Assembly: GCF_004217185.1 (NCBI RefSeq)
Contig: NZ_SHKL01000001.1
Coordinates: 5,020,001-5,084,000 of the forward strand
Direction of reading: 5' to 3'
Origin: Pseudonocardia sediminis
GTDB lineage: Bacteria; Actinomycetota; Actinomycetes; Mycobacteriales; Pseudonocardiaceae
Length of the DNA stretch: 64,000 nucleotides
The translations under genes and the position numbers were made by a program. The notes beneath the pieces are model-generated. The model ran no database searches, was not told where the DNA came from, and saw nothing but the letters and a program-made list of their open reading frames with translations. Positions 10,745-19,510 of this stretch are shown here, one piece after another; the stretch's first letter is position 1; each line of letters starts with the position of its first letter.

Positions 10745-12175
10745 CTATCCGATGTCGTCGTCGGGCACGTCCCGAGGTGGGGTATCCGACAGGCGCCCGG
10801 AACGGATCGCGCGCAGCAGGGCGTCGTGGTCGCGCTCGGTCTGGTCGGCGTAGCGGCGGGCGAAGCGGCACAGCGCGTCGCGGACCTTCCCACCGCCGCC
10901 CAGGTACCCGGCGATCATCGACGCGCCGCTGGTCCGGGCGTGCCCCTTGGCCAGCAGCATCCCGCAGACGGCGGCGTAGTCGGCCAGGGCGGTCGCGTTC
11001 AGCCCGTCCAGGACGACGGCGCCCTTCATGTCACGGAACTGGCGCACGTAGTACTGCCGTCCGCGGATGGAGGTCCAGCCCAGCAGCGGGTCGGAGACGG
11101 TCTGCAGCGCCTGCTGGTACTCCACGACCCGCTGGCCCTGGTGGTCGTGCCAGGCCTCGTCGCCGTGCACGAACGGGGCGACGACCGACCGCCTGGCCTG
11201 CTTGAGCTGCAGGAACAGGACGTCGTCGGGGCTGGAGCCCTCGCACAGCGCGAGGTAGGCGCGCAGCCCGACCGAGCCGACGCCGACGACTTTGTGCGCG
11301 ACGTCGACGGCGCGGTACCCGCCGAGGATCCGGGCCCAGTGCGGTGGGACCGTGGACAGGTAGTCGTCCAGTGCGGCGAGGATCTGCTCGCGGTGCTCGC
11401 CGTCCGGGCGGGTGATCAGGGGCGGTTCGACGACGATGCGCCGCTGCCCGCCGTCGGAGGTCACGAAGCGGGGCAGGGCGCGGTCGCTGGTGCGGGTCCG
11501 GGCGCGCTTGGCCGCGTTCGCCACCGCGGTGCGGGACTTCTTGTGCCGCGCCCCCTTGTGCAGCCGTTCCGCGTCGAGCCGTTCGAAGGAGCGCTCCAGC
11601 AGCGGCGCGTCGGCGAGGCGGGCGATGTGGCGGCGGTAGGCCTCGACGCACCGCGCGACGGCCTGCTCGCACTGGTCCTCGGACGCGTCGTTGTCCCGTC
11701 CGGCGACCCAGGTGCTGGCGACGAGCCGTCGCAGGTCCCACTCCCACGCGCCGGGGTGGGCCTCGTCGAAGTCGTTGAGGTCGAACACGAGCTCCCGCTC
11801 GGGGGAGGCGTAGAAGCCGAAGTTGCCCAGGTGCGCGTCCCCGCAGATCACCGGGTGGATCCCGGTCGAGGGCAGCACCGCGAAGTCGGCCGCGTGGACC
11901 GCCGCGGCCCCGCGCAGGAACGCGTGCGGCGACGCGCTCATCCGCTTGATCCGCTCCGGGACCAGGCTCTCCACCCGGCCGGCGTTCGTGGCCACCACGA
12001 GGTCGATCGGGTCGACCCGGCGCAGGGCGTTCGACCAGCGGTCCAGCGACCTGCGCGGCGCCTGCTTCCGCAACCCGCGCCCGATCCCGTAGCGCTCGGA
12101 CCGCGGGGTGGCGGCGCGGGACAGCGACGTGAAGTTGTCGCCGTCGGAGCCGGGCAGCACGGGGTGGGATGTCAC
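10745..12175 (-). CDS. DUF2252 family protein (kinase-like fold)
   Basis: This 476-aa protein has the DUF2252 signature FLRGAAAVHAADF, then ICGDAHLGNFG, VFDLNDFDEA and WDLRRLVAS. These stretches resemble the catalytic and metal-binding loops of aminoglycoside-phosphotransferase-like kinases (H-GD-H-x-N and the DFD-like loop), but the substrate is unknown. It is cytoplasmic, with no membrane segments. The start is a GTG at 12175 without a clear ribosome-binding site, so the N-terminus is uncertain by some residues. It is followed by the ctaJ-DUF5130 pair on the same strand, 10 bp away. Confidence 0.8.
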   Translation of the reverse strand: MTSHPVLPGSDGDNFTSLSRAATPRSERYGIGRGLRKQAPRRSLDRWSNALRRVDPIDLVVATNAGRVESLVPERIKRMSASPHAFLRGAAAVHAADFAVLPSTGIHPVICGDAHLGNFGFYASPERELVFDLNDFDEAHPGAWEWDLRRLVASTWVAGRDNDASEDQCEQAVARCVEAYRRHIARLADAPLLERSFERLDAERLHKGARHKKSRTAVANAAKRARTRTSDRALPRFVTSDGGQRRIVVEPPLITRPDGEHREQILAALDDYLSTVPPHWARILGGYRAVDVAHKVVGVGSVGLRAYLALCEGSSPDDVLFLQLKQARRSVVAPFVHGDEAWHDHQGQRVVEYQQALQTVSDPLLGWTSIRGRQYYVRQFRDMKGAVVLDGLNATALADYAAVCGMLLAKGHARTSGASMIAGYLGGGGKVRDALCRFARRYADQTERDHDALLRAIRSGRLSDTPPRDVPDDDIG

Positions 12176-12239
12176 CGGGCAGTCATACCCGCACCGCCCT
12201 GCCGTTGCACGACGCCGGGCCGCACCCGTTCGATCGGGG

Positions 12240-12839
12240 TCAGCCGCGCAGCTCGGCGTAGCGGGCCCGGCAGCGTTCCCAGTCCGGTAGGAGCCCCTCG
12301 GCGCGGGCCGTAGCCAGCGTCGGTGCGGCGGCGTCCTTCTCGGACAACACCGGCTCGATCCCGGACGGCCACGGCAACCCCAGCTCCGGGTCCAGCGGCG
12401 TCAGCCCGTGCTCGGCTGCGGGGCTGTACGGCGTCGAGCACAGGTAGGCGACGACGGTGTCGTCGGTCAGGGCCATGAACGCGTGCCCGAGCCCCTCCGA
12501 CAGATACACCGCCCGCATCGACTCCCCGTCGAGATCGACGGCCTCGGAGCGCCCGAACGTCGGCGACCCGACCCGCAGATCCACGACCACATCCAGGATC
12601 GACCCGGACGCGCAGTAGAGGTACTTCGCCTGCCCCGGCGGGGTGTCGGCGAAATGCACACCCCGGATCACCCCACGCGCGGACACGCTGTGGTTGGTCT
12701 GGGCCACCGTCAGGTCGAACCCCAGCGCGTCCCGGAACGGGGCGCCCTGGAACGGGGCGACGAACACCCCGCGCGGGTCCGGGAACGCGCTCGGTTCGAA
12801 CAACCACGCCCCCGGGATCGACAGCTCGGTCGCCTTCAC
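12240..12839 (-). CDS. rmlC: dTDP-4-dehydrorhamnose 3,5-epimerase
   Basis: This 199-aa cupin epimerase of the dTDP-L-rhamnose pathway converts dTDP-4-keto-6-deoxyglucose to dTDP-4-keto-L-rhamnose. Seen are FPDPRGVFVAPFQ, TNHSVSARGVIRGVHF with the catalytic-region His, AKYLYCASGSILDVVVDLRVGSPTFG, and YLSEGLGHAFMAL. The GTG start overlaps the rmlB stop as GTGA, so translation is coupled. The order rmlB-rmlC on the minus strand mirrors rmlD-rmlA on the plus strand. Confidence 0.93.
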   Translation of the reverse strand: MKATELSIPGAWLFEPSAFPDPRGVFVAPFQGAPFRDALGFDLTVAQTNHSVSARGVIRGVHFADTPPGQAKYLYCASGSILDVVVDLRVGSPTFGRSEAVDLDGESMRAVYLSEGLGHAFMALTDDTVVAYLCSTPYSPAAEHGLTPLDPELGLPWPSGIEPVLSEKDAAAPTLATARAEGLLPDWERCRARYAELRG

Positions 12840-13819
12840 CGGTTTACCCCCGCCTTGAGCGACTCCCACCACGCCCGGTGCTCCCGGTACCAGTCCACCG
12901 TCGCCGCGAGCCCCGAATCGAACGAGGTCGCCGGCGCGTAACCCAGCTCGTCGCGGATCTTCGACCAGTCCACCGAGTAGCGACGATCGTGCCCGAGCCG
13001 GTCCGGTACCCGCTCGATCATCTCCTCCCCCGCCCCCACCGCCGCCAACAGCCGATAGGTGAGGTCGACGTTCGTCAGCTCGGTGCCGCCGCCGATGTTG
13101 TAGACCTCGCCCGCACGACCACCCTCCGCCACCAGCGCGATCCCCCGGCAGTGGTCGTCGACGTGCAACCAGTCCCGCACATTGAGCCCGTCGCCGTAGA
13201 GCGGCACCCTGCGACCGTCGAGGAGGTTGGAGACGAACAACGGGATCACCTTCTCCGGGAACTGGTGCGGCCCGTAGTTGTTCGAGCACCGCGTGATGCA
13301 CACGTGCATCCCGTGCGTGCGGTGATACGACCGCGCCAACAGATCCGAGCCCGCCTTCGACGCCGAGTACGGCGAGTTCGGCTCCAGCACGTGCTCCTCC
13401 GACCACGAACCCTCCGCGATCGACCCGTACACCTCGTCGGTCGAGACGTGCACGAACCGCGCCACCCCCGCGTCCAGCGCGGCCTGCAGCAACACCTGCG
13501 TGCCCCCGACGTTGGTCGAGACGAAGTCCGCCGCCCCGGAGATCGACCGATCCACGTGCGACTCCGCGGCGAAGTGCACGACCAGATCCACCCCGTTGAT
13601 CACCTCGGCCACCCGGGCGGGATCGCGGATGTCGCCCCGCTCGACGCTCAACCGCGCCGAACCCGACACCGTCTCCAGGTTCGTCATCGTTCCCGCGTAG
13701 GTGAAGGCGTCCAGCACGACGACGTCGGCCCCGGCCAGCGACGGATACGCGTCACCGATCGTCGACCGCACGAAATGCGATCCGATGAAGCCGGCTCCTC
13801 CGGTCACGAGTACCCGCAT
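12836..13819 (-). CDS. rmlB: dTDP-glucose 4,6-dehydratase
   Basis: This 327-aa extended short-chain dehydrogenase removes water from dTDP-glucose using bound NAD. Motifs are GGAGFIGSH (NAD binding), HFAAESHVDRS, STDEVYGS (catalytic Thr-Asp-Glu region) and YSASKAGSD (Tyr-Lys pair). ATG 13819 is preceded by a strong AAGGAGG. That site lies at the end of a long inverted repeat in the leader, which may limit translation. A longer frame to 13852 has no support. First gene of the rmlBC transcript. Confidence 0.95.
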   Translation of the reverse strand: MRVLVTGGAGFIGSHFVRSTIGDAYPSLAGADVVVLDAFTYAGTMTNLETVSGSARLSVERGDIRDPARVAEVINGVDLVVHFAAESHVDRSISGAADFVSTNVGGTQVLLQAALDAGVARFVHVSTDEVYGSIAEGSWSEEHVLEPNSPYSASKAGSDLLARSYHRTHGMHVCITRCSNNYGPHQFPEKVIPLFVSNLLDGRRVPLYGDGLNVRDWLHVDDHCRGIALVAEGGRAGEVYNIGGGTELTNVDLTYRLLAAVGAGEEMIERVPDRLGHDRRYSVDWSKIRDELGYAPATSFDSGLAATVDWYREHRAWWESLKAGVNR

Positions 13820-13826
13820 CGTCCTC

Positions 13827-13910
13827 CTTTGCTCTGCACACACCCGCGCCACGAGCCACGCGGCAGGGGCGACCCACCCCGGTGGAGGCGTGGGGGTGCG
13901 CAGAGCAAAG
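13827..13910. promoter_or_regulatory. Inverted repeat in the rmlB-rmlD divergent control region
   Basis: Arms 13827-13837 (CTTTGCTCTGC) and 13900-13910 are perfect 11-bp complements, extendable with two mismatches to about 19 bp, around a loop of about 46-62 nt. The arm nearest rmlB includes the AAG of its AAGGAGG ribosome-binding site, so in rmlB mRNA the stem could partly hide that site. As DNA the repeat could be a shared operator for both divergent operons. The rest of the 217-bp gap, to the rmlD start at 14037, shows no motif I recognise. Confidence 0.5.
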
Positions 13911-14036
13911 CGCCCTCACAACCCCTGGCTGACAGGCCCGGCGACCAGCGTGTCAGAGTCCGCCCGGGCCGACGTAGCGCGGGGCCGTCACGGGCGCGGT
14001 GCGATGCCGGGCAGGTCGTCGACGAGAGGAGCGGAT

Positions 14037-14873
14037 GTGCGAGCGGTCGTTCTCGGTGCGGGCGGGCAGCTCGGACGGGCCCTCGTCGCCGCCCTGCCCG
14101 GCGCCCTCGCCCTCACCCGGGAGCAGCTCGACATCGGCGATCCGCACGCCGTCGACGCGTTCGACTGGACCCGCGTCGACACCGTGTTCAACGCCGCCGC
14201 CTACACCGCCGTCGACCGCGCCGAGACCGACCGCGCCGCCGCTTGGCGGACCAACGCGACCGGCCCGGCGAACCTCGCGCGCGCCTCGGTGCGGCACGGC
14301 CTGACACTCGTGCACGTGTCCACCGAGTACGTCTTCGACGGCACGGCGGCCGGCCCGATCCCGGAGGACGCGCCGCTCTCCCCCGCCGGCGTGTACGGCG
14401 CGTCGAAGGCCGCCGGTGAGGTCGCGGTGGCGGCCGTCCCGCGGCACGTCGTCGCTCGCACCAGCTGGCTCGTCGGGGACGGCCACAACTTCGTCGCGAC
14501 GATGCTCGGCCTGGCCGGGCGCGGGGTGTCACCGACCGTCGTCGACGACCAGGTCGGCCGTCCGACGTTCGCGCCCGACCTCGCCGCCGCGCTGGTCGCC
14601 CTCGCCGGAGCCGAGTCCGGCACCTACCACGTGACCGGCGACGGCGAGCCGGTGAGCTGGGCGGGCCTCGCCCGCGAGGTGTTCGCCCACGCCGGTCGCG
14701 ACCCCGCCGACGTCCGCCCGGTGACCACCGCCGAGTACACCGCGGACCGTCCGGGCACCGCGCCCCGGCCGGCGAACAGCGTCCTCGACCTCAGTCGCCT
14801 GACCCGCGCCGGGATCACCGTCCCCGCCTGGCGCGACTCCCTCGCGACCCACCTCGCCGGAGCGACACGATGA
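14037..14873 (+). CDS. rmlD: dTDP-4-dehydrorhamnose reductase
   Basis: This 278-aa short-chain dehydrogenase makes the last step of dTDP-L-rhamnose synthesis. Motifs are VVLGAGGQLGRAL (NAD(P)H binding), FNAAAYTAVDRAE, VSTEYVFDG and YGASKAAGE (Tyr-Lys pair), then DDQVGRPTFAPDLA and the C-terminal RPANSVLDLSRL substrate region. GTG 14037 is preceded by GAGAGGA; the overlapping ATG at 14035 is out of frame. The stop overlaps the rmlA start as ATGA. Confidence 0.93.
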   Translation: MRAVVLGAGGQLGRALVAALPGALALTREQLDIGDPHAVDAFDWTRVDTVFNAAAYTAVDRAETDRAAAWRTNATGPANLARASVRHGLTLVHVSTEYVFDGTAAGPIPEDAPLSPAGVYGASKAAGEVAVAAVPRHVVARTSWLVGDGHNFVATMLGLAGRGVSPTVVDDQVGRPTFAPDLAAALVALAGAESGTYHVTGDGEPVSWAGLAREVFAHAGRDPADVRPVTTAEYTADRPGTAPRPANSVLDLSRLTRAGITVPAWRDSLATHLAGATR

Positions 14874-15766
14874 CCAAGGGCATCATCCTGGCCGGCGGCA
14901 CCGGGAGCCGTCTTCACCCGATCACCCGCGCGGTGTCCAAACAGCTCCTCCCCGTCTACGACAAGCCGATGATCTACCACCCGCTGAGCACCCTCATGCT
15001 CGCCGGGATCCGGGAGATCCTGCTCATCTCCACCCCCCACGACCTCCCCGGATTCCGACGCCTCCTCGGCGACGGCCACGACCTCGGCCTGCAGATCACC
15101 TACGCCGAACAAGCACACCCCAACGGCCTCGCCGAAGCCTTCCTCATCGGCGCCGACCACGTCGCGGGCGACCCGTCGGTCCTGGTCCTGGGCGACAACA
15201 TCTTCCACGGACCCTCCTTCTCCTCCCGCCTCCAGACCGCCGTCGACGACGTCGGCTCCGGCCGCACCGGATGCGTCCTGTTCGGCTACCCCGTCCGCGA
15301 CCCCCAGCGCTACGGCGTCGGAGAAGCCGACGAGAACGGACGCCTCATCTCCATCGAGGAGAAACCCGAACGCCCCAGATCCGACCGCGCCATCACCGGC
15401 CTCTACGTCTACGACCACCAGGTCGTCGACATCGCCCGCTCCATCACCCCGTCGGCCCGCGGCGAACTCGAGATCACCGACATCAACCGCGCCTACCTCG
15501 AGCAAGGACGCGCCACCCTCACCGACCTCGGACGCGGCTTCGCCTGGCTCGACACCGGCACCCACGAATCCCTCATCGAAGCCGGCCAATACGTCCGCGT
15601 CCTCGAGAACCGACAAGGCGTCCGCATCGCCTGCATCGAAGAGGTCGCCCTCCGCATGGGCTTCATCGACGCACAACACTGCCTCGACCTCGGCCAGGCA
15701 CAGTCCGGATCCGGCTACGGCGAGTACATCGTCGAGGTCGCACGCTCCTTCGGCGCCACCGGCTGA
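14870..15766 (+). CDS. rmlA: Glucose-1-phosphate thymidylyltransferase
   Basis: This 298-aa nucleotidyltransferase makes dTDP-glucose from dTTP and glucose-1-phosphate. The signature GIILAGGTGSRLHPIT is at the N-terminus, followed by KQLLPVYDKPMIYHPL, VLVLGDNIFHG (metal-binding Asp) and EEKPERPRS. Length is normal for the short RmlA type. From about 15,060 onward the codon style shifts to more GAA, CGA, GGA and CAA than in rmlD, similar to the second gmd gene near 59 kb, hinting at a mosaic history. Confidence 0.95.
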   Translation: MTKGIILAGGTGSRLHPITRAVSKQLLPVYDKPMIYHPLSTLMLAGIREILLISTPHDLPGFRRLLGDGHDLGLQITYAEQAHPNGLAEAFLIGADHVAGDPSVLVLGDNIFHGPSFSSRLQTAVDDVGSGRTGCVLFGYPVRDPQRYGVGEADENGRLISIEEKPERPRSDRAITGLYVYDHQVVDIARSITPSARGELEITDINRAYLEQGRATLTDLGRGFAWLDTGTHESLIEAGQYVRVLENRQGVRIACIEEVALRMGFIDAQHCLDLGQAQSGSGYGEYIVEVARSFGATG

Positions 15767-15808
15767 CGTGGTGCCCGGAACGTCCGGGTTGCGCTAGCGT
15801 TTCGACGC

Positions 15809-16486
15809 ATGGGGGCCGATCTGCTGATTTCCGAGGAACTGTTGCTGCTGGGCCTGGACGACGAGTCCGGGAAACCCACCTGGACGTTCGACTCCACGAT
15901 CCTCAACGGCGCGGTGCTGTTCGACCTCGTCCGTTCCGGTTCGGTCGAGATCGTGGACAAGAAGGTGCTGGTCACCGACTTCTTCCCGGAGCACCCGCTG
16001 CTGCGCCGGGTGCAGGAGGTGATCGCCGACGAGAAGAAGACGCGGTCGGTCTCGCACTGGCAGCAGATGCTCCCGTACCAGGTGAAGAACCTGCAGCAGG
16101 TGATCGCGAGCCGGCTCGTCGCCGACGGCGTCCTGACCGAGGAGTCCGGCAAGGTGATGGGCCTGTTCAAGCAGACGAAGCTGCCCGAGGCCGACCCCGG
16201 CCCCGAGCGCGCCCTGCGGGCCCGCCTGCACGACATCCTCGTCGTCGGCCGTGAGCCCTCGGAGCACGACGCTCTGCTGATCACCCTTCTCGAAGCCGGT
16301 TACCAGACCGGCTACCTGCTCACCGACGTCGAGAAGGAGCAGCGCAAGGCCGGTAAGAAGCGCGCCGCGGCGATCGCGAAGGACTTCAAGGAGAACCCCG
16401 TGGTCAAGGCCGGCTCGGACGCGCAGATGGCCATGTTCACGACGATCTTCGCCGCAGGGATGATCAGCAGCGGCAGCGGGAACTGA
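15809..16486 (+). CDS. GPP34/GOLPH3-family protein
   Basis: This 225-aa protein has the GPP34 (GOLPH3/Vps74-like) pattern: LLISEELLLLGLDDESGK at the start, LNGAVLFDLVRSGSVEI, HPLLRRVQEVI, and a helical C-terminal part ending QMAMFTTIFAAGMIS. Eukaryotic homologues bind phosphoinositides and retain Golgi glycosyltransferases; in actinomycetes the role is unknown but membrane association is plausible. No signal peptide. It sits between the rml genes and the glucan-synthase operon and is convergent with cslZ, 7 bp apart. Confidence 0.85.
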   Translation: MGADLLISEELLLLGLDDESGKPTWTFDSTILNGAVLFDLVRSGSVEIVDKKVLVTDFFPEHPLLRRVQEVIADEKKTRSVSHWQQMLPYQVKNLQQVIASRLVADGVLTEESGKVMGLFKQTKLPEADPGPERALRARLHDILVVGREPSEHDALLITLLEAGYQTGYLLTDVEKEQRKAGKKRAAAIAKDFKENPVVKAGSDAQMAMFTTIFAAGMISSGSGN

Positions 16487-16493
16487 CCGCCCC

Positions 16494-17561
16494 TCAGCCG
16501 GTCTGCTGCCGCTGGGCCAGCCCCAGCGCGTAGTCCGGGTACCACTGCCCCGCCGCCGGCTCACCCGGACGGCAGGCGCCGTCGGACTCCCCCGGACGCT
16601 TGACCCACAACAGCGCGTCCACCAGCGGGTTCCCGGTGTTCGTCGTCGGGTTCGCGCCGAGTCCGCGGCCGGGCGGGTTGCAGAACGCCGGGGCGTCGCC
16701 GATCTCCTGCTGCGTCGCCGGGCCGCGGCCGTTGCGGCTGGTGTCGACGACGAAGTGCGATCCGCCGAGCTTCTGCGAGATCCGGGTCCCGAACTCGACG
16801 CTCGCCGCGGTGGGGTAGAAGTTCGCGACGTTGAGGCTGAACCCGTCCGCGCGTTTGACCCCGGAGCGGTCCAGCGCCCCGGAGAGGGCGTCCACATCGG
16901 AGATGAAGCCGGGGTTGCCGGCGTCGATGTAGACGGCCGCGCCGCCGGCCTTGAGCGCGTCGATCGCCTGCCCGAGCAGGGCGTAGCGCTCGTCGCGCAA
17001 CGCCCCGTCGACGCAGCCGGAGATCTCGTGCGGGACGGCGTCGGGCTCGAGCACCACCGTCGACGGCGTCCCGTCCAGACCGCGGACCAGGCCCGCGATC
17101 CAGTTCCGGTAGTAGTCGCCGTTCGGTGCGCCGCCACCGGAGAAGCTGCCGCAGTCGCGGTGCGGGACGTTGTAGGCGACCAGCAGCGGGCGCTGGTTCG
17201 CGTCCTTCGCCCGTCCCACGTAGTCGCGGGTCTCCCCCTCGACCGCGGCGACGTCACCGGTCGGCCACATCGGGAACGGCTGGCTCGCGATCTTGCGGAT
17301 CTGCTCCGCGTCGTCGCTCCGCCCCTCGGCCTCCCACTGCTGGACCTGCGACTGCGCCGGGCTCTTCCAGTCCACGAAGTACCCCGACTCCGAGGCCGAC
17401 GATGTCGACGTCGGGGCCGGGAGCCCGGTGGCCGGCGGGGTGTCGGTGGCGGTGCCACAACCGACCAGGGTCGCCGCGACCAACGCTCCCGACACCAGGG
17501 CGGACAGGGCCGAGTAGGTGCGCACGACCGCGGAGTGTGCCAGTTCCGAGGTACGGATCAC
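16494..17561 (-). CDS. cslZ: GH6 family endoglucanase, lipoprotein (CslZ-like)
   Basis: This 355-aa exported hydrolase has an N-terminal hydrophobic stretch ending in the lipobox LVGC (Cys about residue 35), so it should be a surface lipoprotein. A Thr/Ser/Pro spacer follows, then a GH6 domain with AYNVPHRDCGSFSGG (catalytic Asp region), VVLEPDAVPH (second Asp), VYIDAGNPGF and LLWVKRPGESDG. GH6 enzymes cut beta-1,4-glucan with inversion. In Streptomyces the same gene follows cslA and glxA. GTG 17561 overlaps the glxA stop as GTGA; a GTG at 17576 is a less likely alternative. Confidence 0.88.
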   Translation of the reverse strand: MIRTSELAHSAVVRTYSALSALVSGALVAATLVGCGTATDTPPATGLPAPTSTSSASESGYFVDWKSPAQSQVQQWEAEGRSDDAEQIRKIASQPFPMWPTGDVAAVEGETRDYVGRAKDANQRPLLVAYNVPHRDCGSFSGGGAPNGDYYRNWIAGLVRGLDGTPSTVVLEPDAVPHEISGCVDGALRDERYALLGQAIDALKAGGAAVYIDAGNPGFISDVDALSGALDRSGVKRADGFSLNVANFYPTAASVEFGTRISQKLGGSHFVVDTSRNGRGPATQQEIGDAPAFCNPPGRGLGANPTTNTGNPLVDALLWVKRPGESDGACRPGEPAAGQWYPDYALGLAQRQQTG

Positions 17562-19510
17562 GTGACGTGTACCCACTTCGCCGTCGACGGCGTCCCGTTC
17601 TTGTCGACCAGGAACAGCATGTAGTAGCCCGGGGGCACCATCGTGGCCTCGCCCGGGACCCGCAGGCCGAGCGAGCCGTCCGGGTTGCGGGCGATGTCGA
17701 GGGCCACCGAGCGCTGCTCGATGTCCGTGGCGTGGGTGACGGCGCTGGGCCGGATCAGCCGTGCCGTCGCGATGTTCGCGGCCTCCGGGGACGTCACGGG
17801 CACCGTGTCCCCGAGCTTCGCCTCGGTGGGCGCGGTCGCGATCGTCGGCTGCGGGCCGTGGAACAGGTACGGCGGCGTGAAGATCTCCAGCCGCTGCTCG
17901 AACGGCGCAGGCTTGGTGTTGTCGACGTTCTTGAACAGCGAGTTCCCGCCCGCGGTGAGCACCTGCCCGTTCGGCAGCAGCAGCGCCTCGGCGTGGTAGT
18001 CGCGGCCCACCGCAGGGTCGGCCATGTCGGTCAGCTTGTTGGTCGACGGGGTGTAGAGGCTCGCCTGCAGGATGTCGCTGGCGCCCTTGCCGCGGTAGTC
18101 GCGGGACCCGCCGGTGATCAGCATGTTGTCGTCGGGCAGCTGCACGACGTTCGGGTAGCGGGTGGGCGTGCGCAGGTCCGGACCCGGTGTGAACGCCGGC
18201 TGCGGCGCCTTCAGGTCGATCGCGTCGATCCGCGCGGTGGCCTTCGGCGACTCGCCGACCCCACCCCCGCCGACGACGATCATCTTCTGGTCCTGCACCG
18301 GCCCGGCCCAGGCCGAGCCACTGGTCTCGGTCTCGTCGGGGTCGCGCAGGCCGGGGACCGGCAGGAACGAGTTGTCGCCGAGGTTCCAGAACCCGGGCTG
18401 ACGTCCGGCGTCGGCGGGGCCGTAACCGGCGTTGGAGCCGGAGTAGAACAGCGTGCCCTCGCGACCGGTCTGGAAGATCGCCGGGTAGGTCGGGAAGTAG
18501 CGGAACAGGTCGGGCCGGTCGGTCCAGCGCTTCGTCGCCGGGTCGTAGACCTCGTTCTGGCCGGGCAGGATCTGCCCGGTGCCGTCCAGGCCGGACACGG
18601 CGATGACCTGCCCGTCCGGCAGCCCGGTCAGCGTCGGGTACCAGCGCTTCTGGGTCATGTCCCCGACGCGGACGTACTTCTCGGCGAACGGGTCGAACTC
18701 GTAGGTGTCGGCGATGCCCTGGAAGTCCTGCTTCGCCATGGTCATCTGCGCGCCCATGCCGTAGATGTTCTTCGCCTCGGCCGGGTCCAGACCGGCGACC
18801 GAGTACTGGGCCGGGGCGTCGGTCATGCCGCCGTGCCCCTCCTGGTCGGACTCGACGAACACGATGGTCTCGCTGGCGGTCACGGTCGTGTCCGCGCCCT
18901 CGCCCTTCTTGACCGCGGGCGGCACGGTGAACGCGGCGTCGGCCAGGTACGTGCGGCCGTCCGGGGAGAGGAAGGCGGTGCCCTTCGCGAAGTCGCGTCC
19001 GGCGTCCGGGTTCTCGTTGCGCACCCGCATCGCACCGGCCGCCCTCGTCACCTGGCCGTCGAGCTTCTCGTAGCGCTGCGTACCGCCGGCGACGAGCAGC
19101 TTGCCGTCGGGCAGGAACGCGTGGCCGCCGCAGAACAGGTCCGACGGGGTGTCGACCTTGTTCGCCTCACCGGTCGCCGGGTCGTAGACGAGCGTGGAGA
19201 ACGTGCCGGCGTCGAACTGCTTCTCGTCGTTGCCCGAGCCCGCGACCAGCAGGATCTTGCCCGTCGGGAGCATCGCGGCGTGGATGGCGTTGACGCGGAC
19301 GTCCGCCGGCAGCTCGACGACGTCCCAGCGCCCGTGCGCGGCGACGTACTCCTCGCTGTGCAGGTACGCCTCGTGCCGGGCCTCGGAGACCCACGCCAGG
19401 GCGGGCGGGACGTTGACGCCGAGCAGGATCGCCGGGACGGCGACGAGGGTGACGGTCCGGCGGCGCACGTTGAGGGCGCGCAGGATGCGGTCGATACGAC
19501 GCGGCTTCAC
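17558..19510 (-). CDS. glxA: Copper radical oxidase (GlxA-like galactose/glyoxal oxidase family)
   Basis: This 650-aa protein has a membrane anchor or signal (about 19-39), a kelch-repeat propeller and a C-terminal DUF1929 domain. SDLFCGGHAF carries the Cys (about C127, compare Cys121 of S. lividans GlxA) expected to crosslink to Tyr. RWYPTLTGL, GRDYHAEALLLPNG (axial Tyr and His ligand) and VTHATDIEQR (second His ligand) complete a mononuclear copper site. GlxA oxidises nascent beta-glucan at hyphal tips in Streptomyces and is needed for its deposition. GTG start overlaps the cslA stop (GTGA), and the gene is in turn coupled to cslZ. Confidence 0.9.
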   Translation of the reverse strand: MKPRRIDRILRALNVRRRTVTLVAVPAILLGVNVPPALAWVSEARHEAYLHSEEYVAAHGRWDVVELPADVRVNAIHAAMLPTGKILLVAGSGNDEKQFDAGTFSTLVYDPATGEANKVDTPSDLFCGGHAFLPDGKLLVAGGTQRYEKLDGQVTRAAGAMRVRNENPDAGRDFAKGTAFLSPDGRTYLADAAFTVPPAVKKGEGADTTVTASETIVFVESDQEGHGGMTDAPAQYSVAGLDPAEAKNIYGMGAQMTMAKQDFQGIADTYEFDPFAEKYVRVGDMTQKRWYPTLTGLPDGQVIAVSGLDGTGQILPGQNEVYDPATKRWTDRPDLFRYFPTYPAIFQTGREGTLFYSGSNAGYGPADAGRQPGFWNLGDNSFLPVPGLRDPDETETSGSAWAGPVQDQKMIVVGGGGVGESPKATARIDAIDLKAPQPAFTPGPDLRTPTRYPNVVQLPDDNMLITGGSRDYRGKGASDILQASLYTPSTNKLTDMADPAVGRDYHAEALLLPNGQVLTAGGNSLFKNVDNTKPAPFEQRLEIFTPPYLFHGPQPTIATAPTEAKLGDTVPVTSPEAANIATARLIRPSAVTHATDIEQRSVALDIARNPDGSLGLRVPGEATMVPPGYYMLFLVDKNGTPSTAKWVHVT

